Assembly: GCA_028704435.1 (NCBI GenBank)
Contig: JAQWFL010000019.1
Span: 1 to 50,402 of the forward strand
Source: Anaerostipes sp.
GTDB taxonomy: Bacteria > Bacillota > Clostridia > Lachnospirales > Lachnospiraceae
Direction: 5' to 3'
Length of the DNA: 50,402 nucleotides
The stretch's first letter is position 1; each line of letters starts with the position of its first letter. Position numbers and translations under genes: made by a program. Below are positions 18,080 to 28,040 of the stretch, piece after piece. The notes below the pieces were generated by a model. It was given only the letters and a program-made list of their open reading frames with translations, had not been told where the DNA came from and ran no database searches.

Positions 18080-18226
18080 CTATTGTTCTTCTTTTGCTAA
18101 ATCTGCTTTGATTTCTTTTATTAAATCCTGCACATCCCCTTGGTTATCACTATATATTGCTTCCTCTGTCTGGTCTACATCTAAACAAGGGTGAAATTTT
18201 TTTAATTCTTCTTTGAAATTAATCAT
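18080..18226 (-). CDS. Small acidic hypothetical protein (48 aa)
   Basis: An unrecognised 48-residue protein rich in Asp, Glu and Lys, predicted to be two short helices. It has no cysteine pair, signal or membrane segment; the one Cys is in FHPCLD. The ATG at 18226 has GGAGG 9 nt upstream and overlaps the end of folC by 8 bp. Its stop is a few bases before the TPR gene, so all three are likely translationally coupled. It may be an adaptor of the TPR protein, which is inference. A longer reading from an upstream start inside folC is less likely. Confidence 0.6.
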   Translation of the reverse strand: MINFKEELKKFHPCLDVDQTEEAIYSDNQGDVQDLIKEIKADLAKEEQ

Positions 18227-19430
18227 GAGTTCTATCCTCCATATATTGCTTGATTTCTCCTGCCAGATAAAAAGATCCAACACAAAAACAAATGACTTTG
18301 TTCTGCATCCACATATTCATCTTCTGACAAGCTATATTTAAAACATCTTTATCCAAGGCACGACGTTCTACTGGTATCTCAACGAGCTCCACTAGATTCT
18401 CTAACTGCCTTAATTTTTTTAAAATCGGTTCTCTGTCCTTCTTATGAGAAGGTGCATAAAACAAAGCTTTTTTTCCCGCAAAATATCTGCCAATCATATC
18501 ACAGAATGTATCAATTCCACTCATATTATGAGCTCCATCTACATATAGCCATTCATTGATTTGCTCCATTCTTCCAGATAACCTTACATCCCTTAGCCCT
18601 TGCAGAATATCTGCAGAAGAACAGCCAGGATAAACCTGCAAAACTGTCTGGATTGCCAGAAGGGCATTTTCCCTTTGAAAGTCTCCTAAAAGCCCTATTG
18701 GTACCATTTCATCCTTATCATACTCATAATCCTCCAAAAAATCAATAATTTTAAGATTTTCTTTAGAAAAACCCTTCTTCACTGCGTTCTTTTTGGAAAT
18801 CTCAAAATCAATTTCCCTGGATATTATATCATTTTGATAAATGTATACCACTGGTATCTTGGGCTTAATAATCCCGGCTTTTTCCCTTGCGATTTCTGCT
18901 AGTGTTGACCCTAAAAACTCTGTGTGATCAATACTAATTGATGTAATCACTGAAACAACAGGTGTCAATACGTTAGTCGCATCTCTTCTTCCTCCCATTC
19001 CCGTTTCAATCACACAGAGATCTAAGTTCATTTTCTTAAATGCAAGAAGTGCCATAAAAAAAAGGAATTCAAAAAAAGATGGGTGGTCTCCACCATTTGA
19101 AATAATGGTATCCACACCTGCTTTCACTTCTTGAAAACAAGTTTCAAATAATTCATCTGTAATATCATTGGTTTCAATTCGAATTCTCTCATTGATCTTC
19201 ATCACATGGGGAGACAAAAATAATCCTGTCTTTACCCCATAAGAATGTAAGATACTTTCTATCATCGCACAAGTAGAACCCTTTCCATTGGTTCCGGCTA
19301 CATGAACAAATTTAAGACGCCTCTCTGGATTTCCCAATGCATCCAAAATACATTGTACATGTTCTAAGGATGATTTTTTGCCGAAACTTGGAACTTTATT
19401 TAAATAATCTACTGCATTTTGATATTTCAT
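18219..19430 (-). CDS. folC: Folylpolyglutamate/dihydrofolate synthase (copy 1)
   Basis: Mur-ligase-fold enzyme adding glutamate to dihydropteroate and folates. The 403 residues show the P-loop HVAGTNGKGSTCAM (about 43-56), the ETGMGGRRDATN metal/ATP motif and SIDHTEFLGSTLAEIAREKAGI. It directly follows valS (7-bp gap), a common Firmicutes order, with a weak RBS that suggests coupling. A second folC lies at 41023-42303 in the folate operon. This copy might be the polyglutamylating one, but the split is not provable from sequence. Confidence 0.93.
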   Translation of the reverse strand: MKYQNAVDYLNKVPSFGKKSSLEHVQCILDALGNPERRLKFVHVAGTNGKGSTCAMIESILHSYGVKTGLFLSPHVMKINERIRIETNDITDELFETCFQEVKAGVDTIISNGGDHPSFFEFLFFMALLAFKKMNLDLCVIETGMGGRRDATNVLTPVVSVITSISIDHTEFLGSTLAEIAREKAGIIKPKIPVVYIYQNDIISREIDFEISKKNAVKKGFSKENLKIIDFLEDYEYDKDEMVPIGLLGDFQRENALLAIQTVLQVYPGCSSADILQGLRDVRLSGRMEQINEWLYVDGAHNMSGIDTFCDMIGRYFAGKKALFYAPSHKKDREPILKKLRQLENLVELVEIPVERRALDKDVLNIACQKMNMWMQNKVICFCVGSFYLAGEIKQYMEDRTHD

Positions 19431-19437
19431 TTTCTAT

Positions 19438-22080
19438 TTACTTTTTTAATCCTTTTAATCTTTCATTTACCTGAGCAAACATCTGTTGATATTTTTCAAG
19501 TTTTTCTCGTTCTGATTGAACTTTATCCGCTGGTGCTTTGCTTGTAAATCTTTCGTTATTTAGCATTCCTTCACAACGTTTGATTTCCCCAGTTAGTTTC
19601 TTTTGTTCTTTTTCTAGACGGTCAATCTCTTTTTCAATGTCTACTAACTCAGCAAAAGGCATATAAAGAACTGCCTCTGGAATCACAGTAGACACTGCGT
19701 CGTCTGCAATTCCTGCCTTATCACTTTGAATTATAACTTCATTAGCATATCCAAGAGTTGCAAAGAATACTTCACCTTGTTTAAATATATTCTGGATTTT
19801 CTCTGATTCAGACACAACATAAACTGTGGCTTTTTTCTTAGGTGAAACATTCATCTCTGCACGTACGTTTCGAATTCCGCGTACAGCTTCCTTGATTGTC
19901 TCAACTGAAACTTCATCCTCTGCAAAGTTCCATTCACCTTTATATTCTGGCCAAGAGGCTAACATAATAGATTCTTCTCCAGTTAAATTACAATAAATCT
20001 CTTCTGTAATAAATGGCATAAACGGATGTAATAGCTTTAATGCTTCTCCTAAAACAGTCTTTAATGTCCAAAGAGCTGCTGCTTTTGTCTCGTCTTCATC
20101 GTTGTACAAACGAGGTTTTACCATTTCAATGTACCAGTCACAGAATTCTTCCCAAATGAAATCATTTAACTTTTGAACGGCAATTCCAAGTTCATATTTT
20201 TCCATATTATCTGTTACATCTTTTGCAAGTGTGTTAAATTTTGATAAAATCCACTTATCTGCACTTGTTAAATCCTCTAATGTAACATGAGAAAAATCAG
20301 CCTGCTCAAAATTCATCATCATAAAACGAGAAGCATTCCATACTTTATTTGCAAAGTTTCGGCTTGCCTCTACACGCTCCATATAAAAACGCATATCATT
20401 TCCTGGTGCATTTCCTGTTACCAATGTAAATCTAAGGGCATCTGCTCCATACTGTGCAATCACTTCTAATGGGTCAATTCCATTGCCAAGGGACTTACTC
20501 ATCTTACGTCCCTGATCATCTCTTACTAAGCCATGAATTAGCACTGTATCAAATGGTGATTTTCCTGTGTGTTCATACCCTGAAAATACCATACGTACTA
20601 CCCAGAAAAAGATAATATCATATCCCGTTACCAAAGTATTCGTTGGATAAAAATAATCAAGTTCTTCTGTGTTTTCCGGCCAGCCAAGAGTTGAAAATGG
20701 CCATAATGCGGAACTAAACCATGTATCTAAGGTGTCCTCATCTTGTGTCAAATGTTTGCATCCACATTTTGGACATACTTCTGGTGCTTCTTTTGATACA
20801 ACCACTTCTCCACATTTATCACAGTAATATGCTGGAATTCTATGTCCCCACCATAATTGACGAGAAATACACCAGTCTCTAATATTCTCTAACCAATGTA
20901 AATAAGTCTTCGTATATCGTTCTGGAACAAACTTAAGATCTCCGTTTTTAATGGCTTCAATAGCTGGCTTTGCAAGTTCATCCATCTTAACAAACCATTG
21001 TGGCTTAATCATTGGTTCAATAGTTGTTCCACAGCGGTCATGAGTCCCTACATTATGTTCATGGTCTTTTATCTTTACAAGATATCCTTGTTCTTCTAAA
21101 TCCGCAACCATTGCTCTTCTTGCTTCATAACGATCCATACCAGCATATTTACCACCATTATCATTGATTGTTGCGTTATCATTTAAAATATTTATTTCTG
21201 GTAGTTTATGTCGCTTTCCAACTTCAAAGTCATTTGGATCATGGGCTGGTGTAATCTTAACCGCACCTGTCCCAAATTCCTTGTCTACATATTCATCTGC
21301 AACAATTGGAATTTGACGATTACAAAGTGGTAATTCTAACATCTTGCCAACTAAATTTGTATATCTTTCATCATCTGGATGGACAGCAACTGCAGTATCT
21401 CCTAGCAACGTTTCTGGACGCGTTGTTGCAATTTCTACATACTCTCCATCACTTCCTACGATTGGATACTTGATATGCCAAAAATGGCCGGCCTGATCCT
21501 CATATTCTACTTCTGCATCAGAAATAGTCGTTTCACACACTGGACACCAATTAATAATTCGAGATCCTTTATAAATATATCCTTTTTCGTATAATTTAAT
21601 GAATACTTCTTCCACTGCTTTGGAACATCCTTCATCCAAGGTAAAACGTTCTCTCTCCCAGTCACATGCCGAACCTAGCTTCTTTAGCTGACTGACAATG
21701 GTACCACCATACTCTTCCTTCCATTCCCATGCTCGTTCTAAGAACTTTTCTCTTCCTAAATCTTCTTTTGACAATCCTTCTTTTTTCAAGGCTTCAATAA
21801 TCTTAACTTCCGTTGCAATACTTGCATGGTCTGTTCCCGGCTGCCAAAGAGTATTGTATCCCTGCATCTTCTTAAAACGAATCAAAATATCCTGAAGGGT
21901 TTCATCTAATGCATGTCCCATATGAAGCTTTCCTGTAATGTTAGGAGGTGGGATTACGATTGTAAAAGGCTCCTTGCTTCGATCCACTTCTGCATGAAAA
22001 TACTTATGATCCAGCCACTTTTGATATAATCTGTCTTCAATATCTGACGGATTATATGTTGTATCTAATTCTTTACTCAT
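19438..22080 (-). CDS. valS: Valyl-tRNA synthetase
   Basis: An 880-residue class Ia synthetase charging tRNA-Val. It has the HIGH-type motif HMGH near residue 53, editing (CP1) domain residues including the [13 protein letters not shown] block, zinc-like cysteine pairs (CDKCG, CPKCGC), KMSKS in [11 protein letters not shown] and the typical C-terminal coiled coil (about 810-880). The ATG overlaps the stop of the upstream cassette gene (ATGA). No T-box leader can therefore sit directly upstream, unlike many Firmicutes valS genes. Control would have to come from the cassette promoter. Confidence 0.97.
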   Translation of the reverse strand: MSKELDTTYNPSDIEDRLYQKWLDHKYFHAEVDRSKEPFTIVIPPPNITGKLHMGHALDETLQDILIRFKKMQGYNTLWQPGTDHASIATEVKIIEALKKEGLSKEDLGREKFLERAWEWKEEYGGTIVSQLKKLGSACDWERERFTLDEGCSKAVEEVFIKLYEKGYIYKGSRIINWCPVCETTISDAEVEYEDQAGHFWHIKYPIVGSDGEYVEIATTRPETLLGDTAVAVHPDDERYTNLVGKMLELPLCNRQIPIVADEYVDKEFGTGAVKITPAHDPNDFEVGKRHKLPEINILNDNATINDNGGKYAGMDRYEARRAMVADLEEQGYLVKIKDHEHNVGTHDRCGTTIEPMIKPQWFVKMDELAKPAIEAIKNGDLKFVPERYTKTYLHWLENIRDWCISRQLWWGHRIPAYYCDKCGEVVVSKEAPEVCPKCGCKHLTQDEDTLDTWFSSALWPFSTLGWPENTEELDYFYPTNTLVTGYDIIFFWVVRMVFSGYEHTGKSPFDTVLIHGLVRDDQGRKMSKSLGNGIDPLEVIAQYGADALRFTLVTGNAPGNDMRFYMERVEASRNFANKVWNASRFMMMNFEQADFSHVTLEDLTSADKWILSKFNTLAKDVTDNMEKYELGIAVQKLNDFIWEEFCDWYIEMVKPRLYNDEDETKAAALWTLKTVLGEALKLLHPFMPFITEEIYCNLTGEESIMLASWPEYKGEWNFAEDEVSVETIKEAVRGIRNVRAEMNVSPKKKATVYVVSESEKIQNIFKQGEVFFATLGYANEVIIQSDKAGIADDAVSTVIPEAVLYMPFAELVDIEKEIDRLEKEQKKLTGEIKRCEGMLNNERFTSKAPADKVQSEREKLEKYQQMFAQVNERLKGLKK

Positions 22081-23051
22081 TTTGCTTCTCCTCTATTTAT
22101 ATTCTTTGTATGCTTTTTGATTCCTGCTTCACAGGATTCTATCCTTTGCTTCCACTGATTTCTTAATTCTTCTCGCTTTTTCTTGTCATAAAGCCCTCGT
22201 GTATAAAGAATCCACAAATCTGGATATTGGAATTTATATTTTTTTAAAGAATCAAGAAACTGCTTTCTTTCTTCCTGCAATTCTTCTGATTCTATTACCT
22301 CAAGAACTTTAGCACAAAATCCAAATAATTTCCACTGTTCTGTTTTAATATATGAAAAAATCGTATTGTATTTTTCATTATAAAAAACCAGTTTTCTGCA
22401 TTGATTTTCATATTCTGTGTGGGAACGTTTGGACACAATTCTTCGGTTTGTTTTCATTACCCCATATAACTTTTCTTTTTCCAATGATTTTTTTTGATCT
22501 CGGTAAAAAAATATAAGAGCAATGATAGCGCCAATAATTACGATGATCCCTGGCAGTATGATAGTTGGAAATAAAATACGAAAATAGCACATGACAAATA
22601 TGGTAAACACCACTGCTACAATAAGCATAATTGACGTAGATATATGCAGTATATGCCTGTTGTTTACTTCCTCATGATATTTTTTAATTTGCTGATTCAT
22701 CTGAGCTTCTTCCAAGTCCTGAATATGAATCTCATGTTCCATCTTTTCCTTTTCCTGCTCAACATCTTTGATGGTCTGGAATTCTTCTTTTAATTGATCA
22801 AACCTCTCACAAATAGGCAGTACTTCTTCCTGTGTGACTCGACCATCCCCCAATTCTAAAAATGCTCTTGCAAATTTACGATAATAACTTCTTGCATCCA
22901 GTTCTAATTCTCTTTGCTCATCAGCCTCTAATTGATCAAAACGTGCAAAATCTTTCTCATAATCTTTGATTGTATCAATTTCTTCTTGATACAATTGTAC
23001 AAACTTTTCTTCTCCATATTCTGTTTTAGCTAATTTCTCTTTTGTACTCAT
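22077..23051 (-). CDS. Coiled-coil protein with two membrane segments (cassette gene 4)
   Basis: An unrecognised 324-residue protein. Residues 1-135 are highly charged and helical (coiled-coil-like, rich in Glu, Lys, Gln). Two membrane helices follow at about 137-157 and 162-181 with a very short turn, putting both long arms in the cytoplasm. Residues 185-324 are again helical and basic. It looks like a membrane anchor for a cytosolic complex, which is inference. It overlaps cassette gene 3 by 26 bp and valS by 4 bp, so the products are probably made in fixed ratio. Confidence 0.6.
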   Translation of the reverse strand: MSTKEKLAKTEYGEEKFVQLYQEEIDTIKDYEKDFARFDQLEADEQRELELDARSYYRKFARAFLELGDGRVTQEEVLPICERFDQLKEEFQTIKDVEQEKEKMEHEIHIQDLEEAQMNQQIKKYHEEVNNRHILHISTSIMLIVAVVFTIFVMCYFRILFPTIILPGIIVIIGAIIALIFFYRDQKKSLEKEKLYGVMKTNRRIVSKRSHTEYENQCRKLVFYNEKYNTIFSYIKTEQWKLFGFCAKVLEVIESEELQEERKQFLDSLKKYKFQYPDLWILYTRGLYDKKKREELRNQWKQRIESCEAGIKKHTKNINRGEAK

Positions 23052-23826
23052 CTTTCCACTGCTCCAACATTGATTTGGTTAAACGGTTCTGCATGGTATC
23101 ATCTAATTTTTTCTTATGATAGGCAATCTTATCTAATTTTACAAATTCATTTCCTTGCATCACAAGATTCTTTCTTTCATCTAATTGCTCATAAATACCA
23201 TTTGCCTGACTCTCACTTTTTCCGTTTTTACATAGTTCTTGTATAAATGCCTCCTGATTAAGAGTTAAAAATAAAACAGTCTCCATAGCAAGCTGACACC
23301 TATTTGGTTTCCCTGCCTGAATTCCTTTTTTCAAATATACGAAAGCTTCTTCAAATTGAAACATCTGACACAGACAGATACCCATATAATAATAGATTTG
23401 AACCTGCTCCTCTTTAGAAAATTGCATCATTCCTGGGAGTACCTTTTCATAAGCGGTAAACGCACTTAAATACTGCCGATTCTTTCTAAAATCCTCTCCC
23501 AGTATCCAATACTTTTTGGATGGGGTCTGAAGAAACATCTTCCGAATTCTCTCCATTAATTCTCTTTTCTCATCTAAAGTGAAAAAGTTTTTAAATTCAA
23601 CAATATCCGTCAGCTGTCTTTTAATGTCTGAAGATTTCAATTGAATCCTAAACTCCTCTCGAAGCCATACTTTCAAATCCTCTGGAATTCCAAAAACGAA
23701 AAAATAAATCATTCGCTTTGAAATAATATAGCACAATTCTTCATAAGATTCTATCCATTGATGAAAAGCCGAAAAATAATAGGGTTTTCCTGCTGTTTTT
23801 GTTTCCCATAATAAAACTTTACTCAT
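23026..23826 (-). CDS. TPR-like helical protein (cassette gene 3)
   Basis: An unrecognised 266-residue protein with no signal or membrane segment. Residues about 100-200 form TPR-like helix pairs (KYWILGEDFRKNRQYLSAF, then YYYMGICLCQMFQFEEAF). The N-terminal 90 residues are mixed aromatic-rich sequence and the C-terminal 60 are charged helix. It may be an adaptor between the large repeat protein and the membrane protein encoded next to it. It overlaps its neighbours by 8 and 26 bp. A GGGGGTG Shine-Dalgarno precedes the ATG. Confidence 0.55.
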   Translation of the reverse strand: MSKVLLWETKTAGKPYYFSAFHQWIESYEELCYIISKRMIYFFVFGIPEDLKVWLREEFRIQLKSSDIKRQLTDIVEFKNFFTLDEKRELMERIRKMFLQTPSKKYWILGEDFRKNRQYLSAFTAYEKVLPGMMQFSKEEQVQIYYYMGICLCQMFQFEEAFVYLKKGIQAGKPNRCQLAMETVLFLTLNQEAFIQELCKNGKSESQANGIYEQLDERKNLVMQGNEFVKLDKIAYHKKKLDDTMQNRLTKSMLEQWKDEYKREIS

Positions 23827-24856
23827 GACAATTCACCCCCTCATCTAACGCAAGAATCATCTGGTACACTCGATGAGATGACGGACGGATTCTTCCAAAT
23901 CCTAGTTCATATACTTTAATCCTACATTGATCTTTTCTTGTATATTCTATCTCTATTCGGTATTTTGTTACATCTTTTGAAGCTCCTGTTAATTTCAGTT
24001 CATGAATACATGTTTCATCATTTTGAATAGATTTTAACAAAAATCGAAGTTTACTTATTCCCTCGACAATAATCGTTATCTCATTTTTACTTGTCATCCA
24101 TGGCATACCTTCTTTTAATAAAAGAGCAGATGTCTGATTCCTTCCATCTTGTAACTGTAAATAAATATTATGCTTTGTTCCATTTTGAGTTAAAATGACA
24201 GAATTATATTCCTTGCCTCGCTGCTTTTCTACAAGATAAGCTCCAATCATACCTTGTGCAAAAATATGATCACCCATAAATACTCTTCGCCCATTACATA
24301 AATATTTTACAGATTCCTCCATCCAGTTTCCGTGAAATCCTTTTCCAGTTAAATAAACAACGGATGTAACCCCAGCAGCAAGAACCTCCTTGACTGCACT
24401 TAAAAAAGGAATATCTTTCTCCTCTTTTGAAAGTTCCATATACTTGGTCACATCTGTTTTTTGAACGGAAATCTTTTCTCCATTTTTTTGAATCAGATAA
24501 TAGTATAATCCTCCTGCCTCATAGTCAAACAAGCCAGCATTACCTTTGGCAAGCCAGGTAGGCTCATACTCCATCCAGCCAATAAATGCTTCCTCTTTGG
24601 TAAATAAACGAAGCTGTCTTTTTGTTAGGTGATACAGTTTTCGTATGGTCTCCATGGCTAGAACATGTTCCTGCTCAACTTGGTCAAGAAGGACACCTAA
24701 AAATATATCATCTAACTGCTGTCTCTTTTTGATTTCTTCTTTCACATAGAAATCCCAGGAATGTTCCATCTCTACAGACCCATGTTCTATTATTTGATTT
24801 TTCTCATAGGAACACTTTATAAACTGGTTTCCCTCAAAATGTATCGTTGTTATCAT
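23819..24856 (-). CDS. DUF5716-type protein with degenerate Hsp70/actin-fold layout (cassette gene 2)
   Basis: A 345-residue protein I place in DUF5716 from memory. Its layout resembles a shrunken Hsp70. The N terminus TTIHFEGNQFIKCSY is in the place of the phosphate-1 loop (DxGT lost). LFDYEAGGLYYYL resembles phosphate-2 (DxxxGG). VVYLTGKGFHGNW through GRRVFMGDHIFAQGMIGAY resembles the adenosine motif and following helix. Residues about 265-325 resemble the substrate-binding beta domain (KYRIEIEYT, CRIKVYELG). Key catalytic residues appear missing, so it may bind rather than hydrolyse nucleotide. It overlaps cassette gene 1 by 23 bp. The fold assignment is inference. Confidence 0.6.
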   Translation of the reverse strand: MITTIHFEGNQFIKCSYEKNQIIEHGSVEMEHSWDFYVKEEIKKRQQLDDIFLGVLLDQVEQEHVLAMETIRKLYHLTKRQLRLFTKEEAFIGWMEYEPTWLAKGNAGLFDYEAGGLYYYLIQKNGEKISVQKTDVTKYMELSKEEKDIPFLSAVKEVLAAGVTSVVYLTGKGFHGNWMEESVKYLCNGRRVFMGDHIFAQGMIGAYLVEKQRGKEYNSVILTQNGTKHNIYLQLQDGRNQTSALLLKEGMPWMTSKNEITIIVEGISKLRFLLKSIQNDETCIHELKLTGASKDVTKYRIEIEYTRKDQCRIKVYELGFGRIRPSSHRVYQMILALDEGVNCHE

Positions 24857-27800
24857 CTGTCTCCTCTAACCATTCTATCATTGATTTTTGATATGCATAA
24901 TTTCGCATTTCCTCGGGCATATTCGCATTTCTTTGATCTTGTAGCATTTGATTCAAAAGATAAAACCTTCCTTTATCTTTCTGATTTTCTGGAGATATCC
25001 ATTGAATATCTTTCCGTCTTCGATTCTGCTGACGTGGAAGAGTAATAAAATAATCTGTCACATCGTCTGCAAATTGATCATGAGTACACACATAATACCC
25101 TGGAACCATTTCTTTCATCCGAACATCAATTTGTCTTCCTGAATTTAGGACCATATGAAACGTGAAATTCTTATCCTCTGCTTCTTGATACACAATATAC
25201 GTTGTGCTGTAACATTCCATTGGAAGTGCTACATCTTTCCTATATTCAAATAAAACTGGAAGGATACATTCATGTGCCGTCTCATATTCAATACAAAGTT
25301 CTACTTGTTTTCTTTGACACTCACTTAATTCCTTGTCCTTATAATAATCAAGGAATACCCATTGATTTAAAAGGGCTAATCCTCCTTGTTCAATCTGCTT
25401 TCCAAGAAGTTCATAAAAAGAAGGGTCAAAACAGATTTGATTGCGGTAACCATAAGTGACATAATCATTTAAAATATCATATATTAGTTTCCATTCTGGA
25501 CTCTCTAATTCGCTATAAGATAAAAGTACTGTGAGTAGGGATTCTAAATTCTTTTCTTTCCATCCTTTTCTTAGAATTCTTTCCATGAAGTCTTGATGGA
25601 TACATCCCAATTCCTTTCCCTTTTCCCATATTTCAATCATGAACTCCAAATCTCCCATATAATATTTTTGCAAATATTCCATGATTTCATGGTTGTAAAT
25701 TCCACGTTTGAATACTTCTTCCCCAAGGGTTAATAAATTATGATCTAGTTGACTGCTATTTGTGGTCAAAAGCCACAACGTTAACTCTTTTAAACTTTCC
25801 TCTCCAACTCCAATGCAGCCAAAAATCCTAATTCCCTTTAATGCCTCTTCATACTGTTTCTCTCCAATGAGCAGTTCCAATATATTAGAACAGTTTTCCC
25901 TTGATAAAAACTCCAAATGAATCAATGGTAAATTGTCTCTAATCTTATCATATTCTTTTCTTTCAAAATAATAGTTTATCAGTTTCTCTAAAATAACATG
26001 CTGGTATCTCTCATCGAAAGACTGGCAAACTAAAACCCTTTGTGCCATCTCTATATCAGATTCTTCAAACTTCTCTTTGTGATATAAAACAACACTATCT
26101 CGAATGAGACGATTCTCATCCTCAAAACTTCCACTTTTTTCAAAGGATGCAATCTCCTTTTGAGACCAAATACCTTTGACTTTATGAGGCACTTGAACAT
26201 ATCGATTTTCATCTTGATCCACAAACACAAAAAAAGGATGTTCACTTAATACATTGACATACGCAATTCCATGCTCTACAGTTCTTTTTTCATCTTCTCT
26301 CAATTCCTTTTGAATTAAAAGGACATGATGAATTCCTCTTGGAATGTTGGAGATTTTCTGGTAATAAAGTATATTTCCCAAATAACTGTGTCCTAAAGGA
26401 TCCTTACATAACTCTTCAAAAAATCCATGATACAAGAAAATTAAATCCTCACTGACTTTTCCCATACTTAACTGCTGAATAAGAAAAGATTTTATTTTCG
26501 AGTGATATTGTTCATAAATTCCATCGTACTTCCACCGATTCTTTACAATATTAACGTAAAGATTGGCAAGCCTTGTATGATTCAAACTGCTGCTATAAGA
26601 AAAATAAAGCAACACATCTTGATTCAAGATTGGATACTCACCTCTTGGTATGGTTGCAATATATGCTTCTAATAAACCAATTACCTGAACTCCAGCTTCA
26701 ATTCCCTTTGCATAATAAACATGATACGAAGGGCTCATATAATTGCCACGAATTAACAGTGAACATACGCCCTGCAAAAGTTCTGGAATCTCTGTCTGTT
26801 TGTACCCATCTATCATAAGTATCAGCCATTTTTCCTGAAAATCTTTTGTCTTTTTCACCAAATGGTTCACATGAATCCAAAGTTTAGGTAAAATACACTG
26901 GTGGTCCACACCAAATCTTAAAACTTGATATTCAAAATCACCTAATTCTCTGCAAAGCTGAACATCTTGTCCAAATAAGTTACACGCTTCAAAACAAAGG
27001 AGTCCATTCACCACTTTGTTTTTTTCTAAATTCTTAATGTGTTTCAATTCCCTCTCTGGATTCTTCATGAGTCTTTCATCTAAATAGCATAACATCCAAA
27101 GTGGATAGGAACTTTCCCCTTCATTCTCATAATAATGTTCTATTACAGCAACCGCCTTTTGAATTCGTCCCTCACTTCTTGCATACAGTGCCTTCAAATA
27201 CAGATAATAACACTGACATAGTCCATTGTTAATTTCTGTCTCATAATTACTTTCTATTGTAAGAAAGTCCTCTTCAATCTGTCTTTCATCTCCATGTAAT
27301 ATATCAAAATGTAATTGAAGCAACGAGATATAAACATGTCCTGCCTCCTCAACTCTTGCAATCTTAAGTCGATGTGTTCCCTCTGCCACAAAAAATTCTT
27401 TTGAAACCAATCCCTTACAGAACTTCACATATAGTTTCAACAAGTCTTCTTCTAACAATTCTGTTTGTGTCTTTTCCCTTTCTGGCACAACAAAATCCAA
27501 GAAAAATTCCCTCCTTGGCAGTTGGATTCGGATTCTGCACTTTCTTTTATGAACACTCTTCTTTATAATCTGAACCGGAATGGTAACCACAGAATCCTGA
27601 AAATTCTGATTGTAAAGATAATTCTCACCTAAGGATACTCCATCTCCCTCTAATAATATTCTTCCCTGTGCATACCCTTGTACTTCTTTCGTAACCGTAA
27701 CAATTACTTTATCTTCTAAAACATTGGCCTTCATCTGGAGGCTTACAGGTTCTCTTGCCTTCACATAAATTAAAAATTCATCAAAAATCTGCTCCTTATT

Positions 27801-27950
27801 CCTTCCAAGAAGCAGTTCATGGTAAATATCCTTTAATTCTTGTTCCTGCTCTAAATATTGTGTTTTAAAAGACTCTGAAAAAAAGAGCGCTTTGGCTCTT
27901 TTACTATCACTTTTTGTCAATTGTATAAAATCATTCATCGTCTTTTGCAT
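24834..27950 (-). CDS. DUF5717-type giant helical-repeat protein (cassette gene 1)
   Basis: A 1038-residue cytoplasmic protein that I place in DUF5717 from memory, with no known function. The order is: a short helical start; a beta-rich domain at about 50-160 (alternating patterns such as DKVIVTVTKEVQ and RKCRIRIQL); a long alpha-solenoid of TPR-like helices from about 165 to 870; and a second beta-rich domain at about 890-985 (FTFHMVLNSGRQIDVRMK). It has no signal peptide or membrane helix. I prefer the ATG at 27950, which has TGGAG 7 nt upstream; an ATG 24 nt further up has a weaker site. It is the first gene of the operon reaching valS. Confidence 0.6.
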   Translation of the reverse strand: MQKTMNDFIQLTKSDSKRAKALFFSESFKTQYLEQEQELKDIYHELLLGRNKEQIFDEFLIYVKAREPVSLQMKANVLEDKVIVTVTKEVQGYAQGRILLEGDGVSLGENYLYNQNFQDSVVTIPVQIIKKSVHKRKCRIRIQLPRREFFLDFVVPEREKTQTELLEEDLLKLYVKFCKGLVSKEFFVAEGTHRLKIARVEEAGHVYISLLQLHFDILHGDERQIEEDFLTIESNYETEINNGLCQCYYLYLKALYARSEGRIQKAVAVIEHYYENEGESSYPLWMLCYLDERLMKNPERELKHIKNLEKNKVVNGLLCFEACNLFGQDVQLCRELGDFEYQVLRFGVDHQCILPKLWIHVNHLVKKTKDFQEKWLILMIDGYKQTEIPELLQGVCSLLIRGNYMSPSYHVYYAKGIEAGVQVIGLLEAYIATIPRGEYPILNQDVLLYFSYSSSLNHTRLANLYVNIVKNRWKYDGIYEQYHSKIKSFLIQQLSMGKVSEDLIFLYHGFFEELCKDPLGHSYLGNILYYQKISNIPRGIHHVLLIQKELREDEKRTVEHGIAYVNVLSEHPFFVFVDQDENRYVQVPHKVKGIWSQKEIASFEKSGSFEDENRLIRDSVVLYHKEKFEESDIEMAQRVLVCQSFDERYQHVILEKLINYYFERKEYDKIRDNLPLIHLEFLSRENCSNILELLIGEKQYEEALKGIRIFGCIGVGEESLKELTLWLLTTNSSQLDHNLLTLGEEVFKRGIYNHEIMEYLQKYYMGDLEFMIEIWEKGKELGCIHQDFMERILRKGWKEKNLESLLTVLLSYSELESPEWKLIYDILNDYVTYGYRNQICFDPSFYELLGKQIEQGGLALLNQWVFLDYYKDKELSECQRKQVELCIEYETAHECILPVLFEYRKDVALPMECYSTTYIVYQEAEDKNFTFHMVLNSGRQIDVRMKEMVPGYYVCTHDQFADDVTDYFITLPRQQNRRRKDIQWISPENQKDKGRFYLLNQMLQDQRNANMPEEMRNYAYQKSMIEWLEETDDNNDTF

Positions 27951-28002
27951 CACTAAACTCCACTCATATTCCATTCACATTGTTAATATTGAGACCAAAC
28001 TG

Positions 28003-28037
28003 TGTTATACTAATACATATATATTATTAGTATAACA
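28003..28037. repeat. Perfect 13-bp inverted repeat in the divergent promoter region
   Basis: TGTTATACTAATA (28003-28015) and TATTAGTATAACA (28025-28037) are exact complements around a 9-bp AT spacer. Each arm contains a TG-extended -10-like TATACT on its own strand, so the repeat may be a shared operator/promoter for the aminotransferase and the minus-strand cassette, or a leader hairpin. Confidence 0.75.
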
Positions 28038-28040
28038 AAT

